This document shows positions 46,016 to 55,638 of a DNA stretch of 64,000 bases, piece after piece (the stretch's first letter is position 1; each line of letters begins with the position of its first letter). The stretch lies in the NCBI RefSeq assembly GCF_022808985.1, contig NZ_JAKZFT010000001.1, positions 458,471-522,470 on the forward strand, written 5' to 3'. Both the position numbers and the translations under genes were made by a program. The DNA is from Geotalea sp. SG265. Its GTDB lineage: Bacteria; Desulfobacterota; Desulfuromonadia; Geobacterales; Geobacteraceae. The notes below the pieces were generated by a model. That model saw nothing but the letters and a program-made list of their open reading frames with translations. It had not been told where the DNA came from and did not search any database.

Positions 46016-47412
46016 GGTATCTCCTTGGTCGGGTCCGAAAGCGAGCCCTTGAATTTTCTGCAATTTTCCGCAAATGCCTCCGCCAGCCCCGGACAGCTGC
46101 CGAAATGCAGGTGGATATAGGAAGCGAGGCAGTTCTTGTGGCGGTATCCTTCCGCGCCCAGTTCCGTTTCCTGCTTCCGTACGCGGTAGAGACGCTCTAT
46201 CCCTTCAGGCATTGGCGCCGTTTCCGAATAGTGGAACTCGTGCCCCCTGACGGAGCATCCCCCCCGCCCAAGAATGGAATCCGCCCGGGTAACTATTTCC
46301 CGGTAGCCGAGGGCCTTTCGGCGGGGGAGCATGCGGGTGGTCACGGGAAAGACGCCGACGAAATCGTGGAGCGCGCCGTCGGCGCCGACCATTCCTGCCG
46401 TCAGGTAGATGAAGCCGCCACACTCGGCATAGACAGGCATCCCCGCTGCCACAGCCCCGCAGATCGCCTCTTTCATGGCTCCATTTGCCGCAAGGGTGGC
46501 GGCAAAGAGTTCAGGATAGCCGCCCGGGAGATAGATACCGCCGATGCCTGCGGGAAGGGCGGCGTCACGCAGGGGCGAAAATTCCACGATTTCCACCCCC
46601 GACTCCCGCAGCAGCCGCAGGTTGTCCTCATAGACGAAACAGAAGGCCTCATCCCGGGCAACGGCGATGGGAACCGGCTCCGTTCTTGTCGGAACAGGGG
46701 CAGGCACCGGGGCAAGGAGCGGGCAACCGGAATCGGCAAGATTCAGCAGACATTCGAAATCAAGTGCCCCATTCAGGCGCTCCGCCAGGTGGTCGAGAAA
46801 CCGGGGAGAAAGCGGGTTTTCCTCTGCGGTCGTGAGACCCAGATGCCGCGATGGGATATGCAGCCTGTCGTCCCGGCCGACGCACCCCAGCACCCTGACC
46901 GCCGGCAGGGCATCGGTCATGGCCTCCATAAGGATGCGGCCATGGTTGTCGCTCCCCACATTGTTGAAGATGACCGCGGCAACCCGCACCCGGGGGTCGA
47001 ACTGGGCAAAGCCCTTGACGAGAGCAGCCGCGCTTCCGGCCATCCGTCCCGCATCGACCACCAAGATCACCGGCGAACCGGTCAAGCGGGCGACCTGGGC
47101 GGTGCTTCCCTCGTCGCCCTGCGCCCCGATGCCGTCGAAGAGCCCCATCACCCCCTCGACTACCGCTACATCCGCCCCGGCACAGTGGCAGGCAAAGGTT
47201 TCCCTGACAAAGTCCTCCCCGCACATCCAGCCGTCCAGATTGACGGAAGGGCGCCCCGTTACCAGTCGGTGATAGCCGGGATCGATAAAATCGGGCCCTG
47301 TCTTGAATGGGGCAACAGTGAGCCCCCTCCGCCGCAGGCATTCCATGATGCCGATGGTGACGGTGGTCTTGCCGGAGCCGCTCTGGGGGGCGGCGATGAT
47401 GATCGATTTCAT
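46012..47412 (-). CDS. cbiA: cobyrinate a,c-diamide synthase
   Basis: A 466-aa ATP-dependent amidase acting on the a and c side chains of cobyrinate. It has the N-terminal P-loop [16 protein letters not shown], the [10 protein letters not shown] segment, and a C-terminal class I glutamine amidotransferase with Cys in [11 protein letters not shown] and a downstream GHEFHYSE His. Full length. It belongs to the B12 operon and overlaps the ThiC-like gene. Confidence 0.95.
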   Translation of the reverse strand: MKSIIIAAPQSGSGKTTVTIGIMECLRRRGLTVAPFKTGPDFIDPGYHRLVTGRPSVNLDGWMCGEDFVRETFACHCAGADVAVVEGVMGLFDGIGAQGDEGSTAQVARLTGSPVILVVDAGRMAGSAAALVKGFAQFDPRVRVAAVIFNNVGSDNHGRILMEAMTDALPAVRVLGCVGRDDRLHIPSRHLGLTTAEENPLSPRFLDHLAERLNGALDFECLLNLADSGCPLLAPVPAPVPTRTEPVPIAVARDEAFCFVYEDNLRLLRESGVEIVEFSPLRDAALPAGIGGIYLPGGYPELFAATLAANGAMKEAICGAVAAGMPVYAECGGFIYLTAGMVGADGALHDFVGVFPVTTRMLPRRKALGYREIVTRADSILGRGGCSVRGHEFHYSETAPMPEGIERLYRVRKQETELGAEGYRHKNCLASYIHLHFGSCPGLAEAFAENCRKFKGSLSDPTKEIP

Positions 47413-47415
47413 TCC

Positions 47416-48018
47416 CTACCCGTTGACCAGTTTCACCACTGCCGTGCCGTCGGCATAGTAGTCGATAATGTTGAAACCGCAGTAATTCTGCTCGATGGAA
47501 AAGAGAGAGGCGAGCGGCGCGCCGAGGGCGTTGAGGAGAACGACGCGGTTAACGCCGCCATGGGCCACCACCAGGACGTTTTCCCCACTGTGCCGCTGGA
47601 CGATCTCCCGGATCACCGGCATGACCCGGTCGTTCAGATCCTGAAGGCTCTCCCCCCGGGGAACGCGGTAGTTGACGATGTCATCCAGGCGCGCCTGCCA
47701 TTCCACCGGGTATTTCTCCATCAGCTCGGTCCAGGTCATCCGCTCCCAAATACCGATATTCAACTCGCGCAGGTCCCGGTTCCTTACCGGTGTCACCCCC
47801 AGGTGCGCCCCGAGCATTTCCGCGCCGATGACGCAGCGACTCAGATCGCTGCAGTAGCAGGCGGAGATGGCTACTCCGTCGAAGCGCTCCTTGAGCCCCT
47901 CGTACTGGGCCATGCCGAAAGGTGTCAACCCCACATCCGCATGGCCGTTGTAGCGGCGTGTTTCGGCTCCCTCCACCTCCCCGTGACGAATGAGGTAAAT
48001 GCGCGTTCTCTCAGTCAC
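47416..48018 (-). CDS. cobC: histidine phosphatase, probable alpha-ribazole phosphatase
   Basis: A 200-aa phosphoglycerate-mutase-like phosphatase with the RHG motif (YLIRHGEVEG), a second catalytic His (VVAHGGVNRVVLL), and ELNIGIWERMTWTEL. In cobalamin operons this protein removes the 5'-phosphate from alpha-ribazole or cobalamin phosphate. The frame opens at 48063, but the GTG at 48018 follows GGGAGGAAGGTT and overlaps the cobS stop as GTGA, so it is preferred. Confidence 0.9.
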   Translation of the reverse strand: MTERTRIYLIRHGEVEGAETRRYNGHADVGLTPFGMAQYEGLKERFDGVAISACYCSDLSRCVIGAEMLGAHLGVTPVRNRDLRELNIGIWERMTWTELMEKYPVEWQARLDDIVNYRVPRGESLQDLNDRVMPVIREIVQRHSGENVLVVAHGGVNRVVLLNALGAPLASLFSIEQNYCGFNIIDYYADGTAVVKLVNG

Positions 48019-48770
48019 AACCTTCCTCCCACCCCCGAGATAGCAATCAGTGCCAGCAGGCACAGGATCTCGTTCAATTCGCTGACGCAGCCGATGACGT
48101 CACCGGTAATGCCCCCCAGCTTGCCGTGAAACCAGGCTTTGGCAGCCAAGGTGAAAAGGGCACAGAGGGCAACGCAGCCGATGCCCGGCAGCCCGAGCAG
48201 CAGACCGGCGGCAGTCATGGTTGCGAGAGCGGCAGCGGCAAACTGCAGCTGTCCTGCGCCACCGATAAACAGGGAACCGAGGCCGTCCTGCCGGGCTCTT
48301 TTTGAACCGACAGTGAGCTGCACCTGGCTGTAGCGGGCCACCATGGGGAAGAGAAGCAGCGCCTCCCTTTTCCAACCAGGGGTAACGGCAAGAAGAGCCT
48401 GGTATTTGAGCAGGAGCGCCAATACCAGCCCCACCACCCCCACCGCCCCGACCCGGGAGTCCTTCATCACGGCCAGGAACCGCTCCCTCCCCCCCCGTGC
48501 CGCCAGTCCGTCGCAGACATCGGCCAGGCCATCCAGGTGGAGGGCACCGGTGACCGCAGTGAGGATGACGACCAAGAGCAGGTCCGCCACCGGACGGGGC
48601 AATGCCGAGGCGAGGAGATAGTCGCATCCTGCCAGCAAAAGCCCCAGGGTCAGCCCCGCCAGGGGGAAAAGGGCCATGGATTTCCCCAGGTCATCCTCCT
48701 CGCAACGGCAGGAGAACGGGAGAGGGACGATGGCTAGAAACTGCAGGGCGACGAAGTAGAGCCTGATCAT
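48015..48770 (-). CDS. cobS: adenosylcobinamide-GDP ribazoletransferase (cobalamin synthase)
   Basis: A 251-aa membrane enzyme joining adenosylcobinamide-GDP to alpha-ribazole (phosphate). LGKSMALFPLAGLTLGLLL and HLDGLADVCDGLAARGG hold the acidic catalytic motif. Six or so hydrophobic segments. It lies between cobT and cobC. Confidence 0.94.
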   Translation of the reverse strand: MIRLYFVALQFLAIVPLPFSCRCEEDDLGKSMALFPLAGLTLGLLLAGCDYLLASALPRPVADLLLVVILTAVTGALHLDGLADVCDGLAARGGRERFLAVMKDSRVGAVGVVGLVLALLLKYQALLAVTPGWKREALLLFPMVARYSQVQLTVGSKRARQDGLGSLFIGGAGQLQFAAAALATMTAAGLLLGLPGIGCVALCALFTLAAKAWFHGKLGGITGDVIGCVSELNEILCLLALIAISGVGGRL

Positions 48771-48772
48771 TG

Positions 48773-49828
48773 TTACGACGTGACCCCGGCCTCGGCAAAG
48801 GTGGCCATTTCGGTGTATATTTTCACCCCTGCTTCGATGAGCCCCATGGCCAGCGCAGCACCGGTCCCCTCACCGAGCCGCATCTGCAGGTCTAGGATCG
48901 GCTTGAGCCCGATGTGCTCCAGCATGAAGCGGTGGCCGATCTCCACCGATTCATGGGCGGCAAACATATAGTCCTTGGCCTGGGGATTGAGCTCGGCGGC
49001 GATGAGGGCGCCGGCGGTGGAGATGAAACCATCCACCACCACGGGAATCCGATTGGCGGCAGCCCCCAGGACAAGCCCGGCAATGCCTGCAATCTCCAGC
49101 CCCCCCACCTTGGCCAGCACATCTACGGCATCCTTCGGGTCGGGCTTGTTCACCGTCAGTCCCTGCTCGATGACCCGGATCTTGTTTTCCAGGGCGGCGT
49201 CATTGATACCAGTACCCCGGTGGGTCACCTCCCGCACCGTTTTGCCGGAGATGGCGGCAATGATCGCCGATGATGGCGTGGTATTACCGATCCCCATATC
49301 ACCGGTGCCGAGCATGGTCACCCCTTCTTTTTTGGCCTGGGCAGCCAGGCCGATTCCCGCTTCCAGCGCAGCCACCGCCTGATCCCTGGTCAAGGCCGGG
49401 CCCTTGGCAAGATTCGCCGATCCCCGTGCGATCTTGCGCACCACCAGTCCAGGTACCATGCCGAAATGATGGTCCACGCCCATATCCACCACCCGCACCT
49501 CGGCCCCCACATGGCGGGCAAGGACATTGACCCCAGCTCCGCCGTTGAGGAAATTGAAAACCATCTGCCGGGTCACTTCCATGGGATAGAGGGAAACCCC
49601 CTCCTCCACCACTCCATGGTCGGCGGCGAAGGTGTAGATGACCTTGTTCCCCAAGAGTTCCGGGTTCTCCGGATCGGCAATTATGGCCACATAGCGGCGG
49701 GCAAATTCCTCCAAACGCCCCAACGATCCCGGCGGCTTGGTTTTGTTGTCCAGAACCTTCTGAGCATCCGTCAGCAGGGCCGGATCGACCCCGCGAATCT
49801 GTTCCAGTGTTTCCTGCAAAATACCCAT
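48773..49828 (-). CDS. cobT: nicotinate-nucleotide--dimethylbenzimidazole phosphoribosyltransferase
   Basis: A 351-aa enzyme activating the lower-ligand base to its alpha-ribotide. Typical stretches are [43 protein letters not shown] and [16 protein letters not shown]; the C-terminal Glu base (YTEMATF) is in place. If the ThiC-like gene makes 5-hydroxybenzimidazole, that base would be this enzyme's substrate here. Confidence 0.96.
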   Translation of the reverse strand: MGILQETLEQIRGVDPALLTDAQKVLDNKTKPPGSLGRLEEFARRYVAIIADPENPELLGNKVIYTFAADHGVVEEGVSLYPMEVTRQMVFNFLNGGAGVNVLARHVGAEVRVVDMGVDHHFGMVPGLVVRKIARGSANLAKGPALTRDQAVAALEAGIGLAAQAKKEGVTMLGTGDMGIGNTTPSSAIIAAISGKTVREVTHRGTGINDAALENKIRVIEQGLTVNKPDPKDAVDVLAKVGGLEIAGIAGLVLGAAANRIPVVVDGFISTAGALIAAELNPQAKDYMFAAHESVEIGHRFMLEHIGLKPILDLQMRLGEGTGAALAMGLIEAGVKIYTEMATFAEAGVTS

Positions 49829-49877
49829 GACAATACCTCCATTTTGAATCCATGTAGATAGGGCTTGCCCCCGGTCT

Positions 49878-50399
49878 TCAGCCCTTAAGCTTTAAGGGCA
49901 GGCCGCAGACAGCCATATGAACCTCATCCGCCGCAGTTGCCAAAATCTGGTTCGCCTCCCCCGCCAGGTCCCTAAAGGCCCGGGCCAGGACGTTTTCCGG
50001 AACGATTCCTTCCCCCACCTCGTTGGTGACAAGAATCAGCGGCGTAACAAGAGCGGGCATGGCCGCCGCCAGGTCCCTGACCTCATCCAGCACCCGTCCG
50101 CTGTCGTTGTGGGCCAAAAGCAGGTTGCTCAGCCAGAGGGTGATGCAATCCACCAGCATCGCCTTAAAATAGCCGTCGTGGCCGAGGATGACCTCCTTGA
50201 GGCGCAACGGCTCCTCCATGGTCTGCCATTGAGAGCCACGGCGTGACCTGTGGCGGGCGATCCGCTCCGCCATCTCGCCGTCCCCGGCCAGGCTGGTGGC
50301 CACATAGCCAAGCGGTTCGCCGAAGCCCGAGGCTATTCCTTCCGCAATACGGCTCTTACCGCTTCTGGCGCCGCCGGTGACAAGAATGATTCTGGACAT
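49878..50399 (-). CDS. cobU: adenosylcobinamide kinase / guanylyltransferase
   Basis: A 173-aa bifunctional enzyme making adenosylcobinamide-GDP. The P-loop is [15 protein letters not shown], the guanylylated His probably lies in [11 protein letters not shown], and [17 protein letters not shown] is a family marker. The ATG at 50399 gives [10 protein letters not shown]; upstream codons belong to the terminator hairpin. First gene of the riboswitch-controlled operon. Confidence 0.95.
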   Translation of the reverse strand: MSRIILVTGGARSGKSRIAEGIASGFGEPLGYVATSLAGDGEMAERIARHRSRRGSQWQTMEEPLRLKEVILGHDGYFKAMLVDCITLWLSNLLLAHNDSGRVLDEVRDLAAAMPALVTPLILVTNEVGEGIVPENVLARAFRDLAGEANQILATAADEVHMAVCGLPLKLKG

Positions 50400-50400
50400 G

Positions 50401-50430
50401 AAAAAACCCCGTCTCCTCAAGGAGGCGGGG
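50401..50430 (-). terminator. riboswitch expression-platform terminator before cobU
   Basis: On the minus strand a 10-bp stem (50430-50421 with 50416-50407, loop TTGA on that strand) is followed by six T residues that end one base before the cobU ATG. The stem also contains the only GGAG near the start, so it could both terminate transcription and hide the ribosome site. Confidence 0.85.
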
Positions 50431-50489
50431 TCGAAACCGTGGTCGTGGCGAAAGGCTCCGGCTCCTCTCCTGCGGAGGATCCTTGTGCA

Positions 50490-50665
50490 GCAGTCAACCA
50501 GGCAGGTTTCCTGACTTACGGGTCACTTTACTTGCCGCGCCTTCCCGAAAAACTCAGTGGCGTTCAGCGGCTTTCATCACCGTTCACAGTTGCGGGACAG
50601 TGGAGGAATCGCACCTCCTTCCCTTTTAACGCCGCATGGAACAAAAGCGGCGCACCTGGTTAACT
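50490..50665 (-). ncRNA. cobalamin riboswitch
   Basis: Read on the minus strand, the conserved aptamer segments appear in order: AAAAGGGAA, GGTGCGATTCC, CACTGTCCCGCAACTGTGA, a CCACTGAG segment, GGGAAGGC, and the B12 box GTCAGGAAACCTGCC near 50500-50515. Paired ends (GTTAACCAGG and CCTGGTTGAC) close it. The linker 50431-50489 leads to the terminator. When coenzyme B12 is abundant this should shut down the operon. Confidence 0.96.
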
Positions 50666-50714
50666 ATTCGATTGTGGAATATTTACTAACAGAGCCATGG
50701 GGCAAAGTCAAACA

Positions 50715-51338
50715 TTAAGTCGTTTCATCAGCTGCAGCGGAATTTCCCGGCTCTTTCTCCGAAAGCGCCGACTCGATCCGCTGCCAGATCTGGTCCTTTC
50801 CCTCCTTGTTGAGGGCAGAGAAGAAATTCAGGTCCTCGGGTGCCACTCCGAGGGTCTGGGCAATGATTCGCGCCTGCCTGCCCCGCTCGTTCCGGGAAAC
50901 CTTGTCACACTTGGTGACCACCAGGATCGGCGTGACCGCATAGGACTGCAGCCAGTGCAGCATCTGGATGTCTTCGGCAACGGGGATCCGGCGCACATCC
51001 AGGATGAGGATCACCCCGCGCAGGTTGGCCCTCTTTGCCAGGTAATGCTCCATCATCGGCCCCCACTGCTTTTTCACCGCCAGGGGAACCTTGGCGAAAC
51101 CGTAGCCGGGGAGATCGACGAGTGTGAACTGGCCATTGACATTGAAGAAGTTGATGAGCTGGGTGCGCCCCGGCGTGGAACTGGTGCGAACCAGGTTCTT
51201 CCTGTTGACCAGGGCGTTGATGAGGGAGGACTTGCCCACGTTCGAACGGCCGGCAAAAGCGATTTCCGGCAGATCCCCGGGCGGGTAATGGGGGGCTTTC
51301 GTGGCACTCTTGATGAACTCAACCTGTTTGATCAGCAC
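50715..51338 (-). CDS. engB: ribosome biogenesis GTPase EngB/YsxC
   Basis: A 207-aa essential GTPase for 50S subunit assembly. G1 [11 protein letters not shown]3 [12 protein letters not shown]4 TKCDKVS. A GTG at 51347 is also in frame, but the GTG at 51338 gives the family start (V/M)[10 protein letters not shown] and has AGGTGG at good spacing. It lies upstream of the B12 operon but ends before the riboswitch. Confidence 0.95.
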   Translation of the reverse strand: MLIKQVEFIKSATKAPHYPPGDLPEIAFAGRSNVGKSSLINALVNRKNLVRTSSTPGRTQLINFFNVNGQFTLVDLPGYGFAKVPLAVKKQWGPMMEHYLAKRANLRGVILILDVRRIPVAEDIQMLHWLQSYAVTPILVVTKCDKVSRNERGRQARIIAQTLGVAPEDLNFFSALNKEGKDQIWQRIESALSEKEPGNSAAADETT

Positions 51339-51507
51339 TGGAACCACCTGTTCTTTTTGCTGGGGGAGTTCTCCCTTTTGCAGCTGACAACTTACGGAAA
51401 AGGTCCCCTTTTGTCAAAATAAAAGGCCATGGGGTAAAGTATTGGCAACTGGCGCCGAAAAGAAGCCCATGAATGAATAAGTAAGCGTTTTATATTGGGG
51501 GTGTGCA

Positions 51508-52359
51508 ATGAATAAAGAACTGGAGACTGCCATCATGACCGCAGGTGATCTGCCGACAATCCCCGTTGTCGCCACCAAGGTCATGCAACTCATGGAGAGC
51601 GAAACCACTACCGCCGAAGAACTGGCACGGGTCGTTGCCTCCGATCCTGCCGTCGCCGCACGGGTCATCAAAATCTCCAACTCGTCCTTTTACGGCTGTC
51701 AACGACAGATCCAGACCCTTTCCACAGCCATCGTCATTCTCGGCTTCAACACCTTGAAGAGCCTGGTGGTCGCGGCCTCTGTAAAACAGGTCTACAAACC
51801 CTTCGGCCTGACGGAAAAGATGCTCTGGGAGCATTCCTTTGCCGCTGGGCTCGCCGCGCGCATCATTGCCAGCAGCACCAGGGCGGCCAATGAGGAAGAG
51901 GCCTTTCTCGGAGGGCTGTTCCACGATATCGGCAAGATTATCATGAATTCCCTGGATAAGGAAAAATTCCAGCAGGTGATGCAGCGCTGCTACAATGAAG
52001 GCCTCACCTTTGAGGAAGTTGAAACGAGTATCTTTCCCTTCTGCCATGACGAGGTTGGCGCCTATGTGGTCAAAAAGTGGAATTTTCCCCTGGCCATGAC
52101 CAATGCCATCTACCAGCACCATAAGCTGCAGTTCGACGCCCATGATGATACCTACCAGATAAACCTGACGGCGGTCATTGCCCTGGCCGACCTGTTCTGC
52201 CTGAAAAAAGGGATCGGCGAACGGGAACCTGACGAGGACCTGGACTTGGCGGCATCCGCCCCGGCATCCATGCTGAAGCTGGACGAGGCACGCATCGATA
52301 TGCTGCTGAACCTCTTTATCGAGGCATTCGAGCGAGACAAAAGCTATTTCGTGACCTGA
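51508..52359 (+). CDS. HDOD-domain protein
   Basis: A 283-aa signalling protein with an HDOD output-like domain: PTIPVVATKVMQLMESETTTAEELARVVASDPAVAARVIKISNS at the N-terminus, and the degenerate HD site in GGLFHDIGKIIM and FCHDEVGAYV. HDOD proteins act in regulation of motility, stress and cyclic-nucleotide circuits; the partner is unknown. Its 3' end overlaps the small converging gene by 16 bp. Confidence 0.88.
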   Translation: MNKELETAIMTAGDLPTIPVVATKVMQLMESETTTAEELARVVASDPAVAARVIKISNSSFYGCQRQIQTLSTAIVILGFNTLKSLVVAASVKQVYKPFGLTEKMLWEHSFAAGLAARIIASSTRAANEEEAFLGGLFHDIGKIIMNSLDKEKFQQVMQRCYNEGLTFEEVETSIFPFCHDEVGAYVVKKWNFPLAMTNAIYQHHKLQFDAHDDTYQINLTAVIALADLFCLKKGIGEREPDEDLDLAASAPASMLKLDEARIDMLLNLFIEAFERDKSYFVT

Positions 52360-52547
52360 TTGCCACTGAGAGCCTCTTCGGCAGCTTCCTCATCAGCGCT
52401 GCGCTGCCTGGCCTCGTCAGATATGGAGATGCTGTCATGTGACTCGGCTCTCTGGACAAGATGCCCCTTTTTGCGCTCTCGCCCCGCCCCGTGCTTGTCG
52501 GTGTCTATGCTGTATGCGGCCGGTATTTTCCCCACCCGGTATTCCAT
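52344..52547 (-). CDS. small charged protein, unknown
   Basis: A 67-aa hydrophilic protein starting MEYRVGKIPAAYSIDTDKHG and ending in an Ala/Glu-rich helix (RSADEEAAEEAL). A DSISISDEARQR stretch resembles the ISxEAR segments of small flagellar/FlgM-like proteins, but that is weak. The ATG at 52547 has an AAGGGGGGTGGC ribosome site; the frame opens at 52580. Composition and ribosome site suggest a real gene; it converges on the HDOD gene and diverges from the kinase. Confidence 0.5.
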   Translation of the reverse strand: MEYRVGKIPAAYSIDTDKHGAGRERKKGHLVQRAESHDSISISDEARQRSADEEAAEEALSGNQVTK

Positions 52548-52655
52548 ATGCCACCCCCCTTGCAGCAAATCCCTTTTCATTCTCCCTATCGGTCTTCGCA
52601 GGGGATTCTTTACCTATTTTGCCCAGTTAGGGATAATCTCCACTGGACATACTCC

Positions 52656-52684
52656 TTGTTTACCCCCAGCCCCTGATGTATAAT
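52656..52684 (+). promoter_or_regulatory. sigma-70-type promoter for the two-component pair
   Basis: TTGTTT (52656-52661) and TATAAT (52679-52684) are separated by 17 bp, and the -10 lies 41 bp before the kinase start codon. Confidence 0.6.
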
Positions 52685-52725
52685 TCACCGGTTTGCAAGC
52701 AAATTCGAGCGGAAGGCATTACTCC

Positions 52726-54171
52726 ATGAAACTCAATACCAAGCTGGTGGCCATGATGCTCTCCCTGCTGGTCATCGCCACCCTGATCCTCTTCGTCATG
52801 AATCAATTCAGTCAGAACGACCTGGTTCAGGAGATGCAGGAAAGCTCCACGGAGGTCTCAAAGGCCATCCAGATCAGCGTTGAAGACCTGACCTCGGAAG
52901 ATCAAAACGAGTCTTCACGTCTGGCCGACTACTTCCAGCAGGCGCGGAACAAGGGCATCAACGAAATCAACATCTTCAACAACGAAGGGGAGATCATCAA
53001 CTCCTCCGACCCGGATATGGTCGGCAAGAAGCGTGAAATCAAGAAGCTGGAAAAGGGACTGAAGGCCTCCCACAAGGGAAAGAGCACCAGCGTATCCACC
53101 TCCCTTCGCCCCTACGATCTGGTGGTGCCGGTCATCGTCGGTGACGAGCAACTGGGCTACGTCCAGATCAACCTGCTCCTGGACAACATCCGCGACATCC
53201 AGCACGCCAATTTCATCCGCCGTCTCGTTGCCACCTGTTTGGTCTTTGCCTTCGGCATCCTCCTCACCTTCTTCCTTGCCCGCCGGTATACCACCCCCAT
53301 CAACCGCCTGGCAGCGGGGGTGAAAAAGGTCTCCGCCGGGGACCTGTCGGTGACCTTTCCCGTGGAAACCAGGGATGAAATCGGCGAGCTGGCCAAAAGT
53401 TTCAACGAGATGGTGGAAAAGCTGCGGGAACGGGAAACCCTGGAAAAGCGCCTCTACGAGGCCGAGCATCTCTCCAAGGTGGGGCAGCTTGCATCCGGCA
53501 TCGCCCACGAGATCAGGAATCCCCTCAACTATATCAGCCTTGCCATCGATCACCTGAAAAGCGAACTGCTCCCCATCTGCCCCGAGCGGGGCAAGGAACT
53601 GGAGGCCATTACCGACAACATCAAGGAAGAGGTGCGCAAGGCCAACTACATGGTGCTGAACTTCATGAATTACGGGCGACCGCTGAAGCTGCGGCTGAGC
53701 GAAATCCACTACCGCGATCTGATCGGTAAGGCGCTCCCACTGCTTCAGGACAAGCTGGACGAGCAGCGGATCCGGGTCGTTACCCATATCCCCCCCGATC
53801 TGCCGGTCATGCAGGTGGACCCGGAACTGATGCGCAATTGCCTGTTCAACTTCATCACCAATGCGGCCCAGGCCATGCCCGATGGAGGCACCATCACCCT
53901 TGGAGCGGCATTTGCCGGTGAAAAGCGGCAGTTCATCCTTACCTTCACCGATCAGGGCTCAGGTATCGCCGCCGGCGATCTCGGCAAAATCTTCCAGCCC
54001 TATTTCACCACCAAGGAAGCAGGTATCGGCCTGGGACTGGCCATAACCGAACGCATCATCAAGGAACACGGCGGCGAGCTGACGGTGGCCAGCACCATTG
54101 GAAACGGTACGACCTTTACCATCTCCCTGCCCGTCAAGGAGCCCCAGGCGGCAAAAGACCAACAAATTTAA
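52726..54171 (+). CDS. membrane sensor histidine kinase
   Basis: A 481-aa kinase. Membrane helix 1 at residues 7-26; a periplasmic region of about 135 residues (IFNNEGEIINSSDPDMVGKK suggests a Cache-like fold); helix 2 near 170-190; HAMP (ARRYTTPINRLAAGVKKVSAG); HisKA with phospho-His in ASGIAHEIRNPLNYI; HATPase with N box NFITNAAQAMPDGG, G1 DQGSGI and G2 GIGLGLAI. The ATG at 52726 follows GGAAGG. It is paired with the NtrC-type regulator 24 bp downstream. Confidence 0.92.
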   Translation: MKLNTKLVAMMLSLLVIATLILFVMNQFSQNDLVQEMQESSTEVSKAIQISVEDLTSEDQNESSRLADYFQQARNKGINEINIFNNEGEIINSSDPDMVGKKREIKKLEKGLKASHKGKSTSVSTSLRPYDLVVPVIVGDEQLGYVQINLLLDNIRDIQHANFIRRLVATCLVFAFGILLTFFLARRYTTPINRLAAGVKKVSAGDLSVTFPVETRDEIGELAKSFNEMVEKLRERETLEKRLYEAEHLSKVGQLASGIAHEIRNPLNYISLAIDHLKSELLPICPERGKELEAITDNIKEEVRKANYMVLNFMNYGRPLKLRLSEIHYRDLIGKALPLLQDKLDEQRIRVVTHIPPDLPVMQVDPELMRNCLFNFITNAAQAMPDGGTITLGAAFAGEKRQFILTFTDQGSGIAAGDLGKIFQPYFTTKEAGIGLGLAITERIIKEHGGELTVASTIGNGTTFTISLPVKEPQAAKDQQI

Positions 54172-54195
54172 GTGGAGATCTTTTCAGGAGAACAT

Positions 54196-55560
54196 ATGTC
54201 GGGTAGCATTTTGATAGTGGACGACGAAAAGGGGCAGCGGGATATCCTGACCGCCATCCTGCAGAAACAGGGATATGCCACGGCGGCAGTGCCCGGTGCC
54301 AGGGAAGCGCTGGCCGAGCTTTCAGACAAGGAATTCGACCTGATCCTCACCGACCTGAAGATGCAGGGGATGTCGGGCATGGAACTCATGGAGAAGGTGC
54401 TGGCAGAGAACAACCGCCAGTGTGTGGTCATGATGACGGCTCACGGCACCATCGATTCGGCCGTCGAGGCCATGAAGAAGGGAGCATTCGATTACCTGGA
54501 AAAGCCGTTGGAACGGGAAGACCTGCTCCTTACGGTCAAGCGGGCCTTCGAACATATCGGCCTTGTCCATGAAAACGCCATGCTCCACCGGAAGCTCAAG
54601 GAGACCATGGCAATCCCCAACATGATCGGGGATCATCCGAAGATCAAAGAGGTGGCCCGCATCATCGGCAAGATTGCCCCGACCAGCTCCACCGTCCTCA
54701 TCTACGGCGAATCGGGAACAGGCAAGGAACTGGTGGCGAAAGCCGTGCATGACGGCAGCCCCCGCCGGGAAAAACCCTTTTTTGCCATCAACTGCGCAGC
54801 CATCCCCGATACGCTCATCGAGAGCGAGCTCTTCGGCCATGAAAAGGGCTCATTTACCGGCGCTGCCAGCAGGGAAATCGGCCTTCTGGAGGCCTCCCAG
54901 GGGGGGACCGTTTTCCTGGACGAGATCGGCGAAATGAACGTGGCCATGCAGGCCAAGCTCTTGCGCGCCATTCAGGAAAAAGAGATCAGACGGGTGGGGG
55001 GAAAGGTCAACATTCCCATTGACGTGCGGATCATTTCCGCCACCAACCGGGACCTGGAGGCGGAGATCAAAAAAGGGACCTTCCGCGAAGACCTCTTCTA
55101 CCGACTGAACGTCATCCGGGTCACCCTGCCGCCGCTCCGGGAGCGGGGCAACGATATCGCCACCCTGGCCGACTTCTTCATGAAGAAATACAGCACCGCC
55201 TCGGGCATTGCCTTGAAGGGGATTTCAAAACCGGCCCTGAAGATACTCATGAATTACAGCTGGCCGGGGAACGTCAGGCAGCTCGAATCGGTCATCGAAC
55301 GGGGGGTGCTCATGGCAGAAACGGATCAGATCCTGCCGGAGGATCTCCCCGCCGAGGTCCACGAAGAGGTAGTCGCCGGCACCAAGCTCCCCTTCGAATT
55401 CCCTCCCCAGGGGATCTCCATCGAGGAGCTGGAGCGCGACCTGATCATCAAGGCCATGGAACGTGCCGACGGCATCATCAGCAAAGCAGCGCCACTTCTG
55501 GGGATGAGCTACAAGACGCTCCAGTACCGCCTGGAAAAGTTCGGCATCGAAAGGTCCTGA
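54196..55560 (+). CDS. NtrC-family sigma-54-dependent response regulator
   Basis: A 454-aa regulator. Receiver with D9/D10 and phospho-acceptor Asp53 (LILTDLKMQGMSG); AAA+ domain with Walker A GESGTGKELVAKA, sigma-54 contact loop GSFTGA (the common GAFTGA with Ser), Walker B GGTVFLDEIGE; Fis-type helix-turn-helix at the end (IISKAAPLLGMSYKTLQYRLEKFGI). The ATG at 54196 follows CAGGAGAACAT. The partner is the preceding kinase; the regulon is not visible, though glgP follows after 78 bp. Confidence 0.94.
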   Translation: MSGSILIVDDEKGQRDILTAILQKQGYATAAVPGAREALAELSDKEFDLILTDLKMQGMSGMELMEKVLAENNRQCVVMMTAHGTIDSAVEAMKKGAFDYLEKPLEREDLLLTVKRAFEHIGLVHENAMLHRKLKETMAIPNMIGDHPKIKEVARIIGKIAPTSSTVLIYGESGTGKELVAKAVHDGSPRREKPFFAINCAAIPDTLIESELFGHEKGSFTGAASREIGLLEASQGGTVFLDEIGEMNVAMQAKLLRAIQEKEIRRVGGKVNIPIDVRIISATNRDLEAEIKKGTFREDLFYRLNVIRVTLPPLRERGNDIATLADFFMKKYSTASGIALKGISKPALKILMNYSWPGNVRQLESVIERGVLMAETDQILPEDLPAEVHEEVVAGTKLPFEFPPQGISIEELERDLIIKAMERADGIISKAAPLLGMSYKTLQYRLEKFGIERS

Positions 55561-55638
55561 CGGATCATCACGGCAACCACGGCCGGAGGATCGGACGTGA
55601 ACGCTGCAATTCCAGCAGGCTCTTGAAGGAGTCAACAC

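Noticed and set aside
46105..48129. A 674-codon open frame on the plus strand opposite cbiA and cobC
   Set aside because: It lies entirely over two well-matched cobalamin genes; high GC at third positions keeps the opposite strand free of stops. The translated sequence shows no domain pattern.
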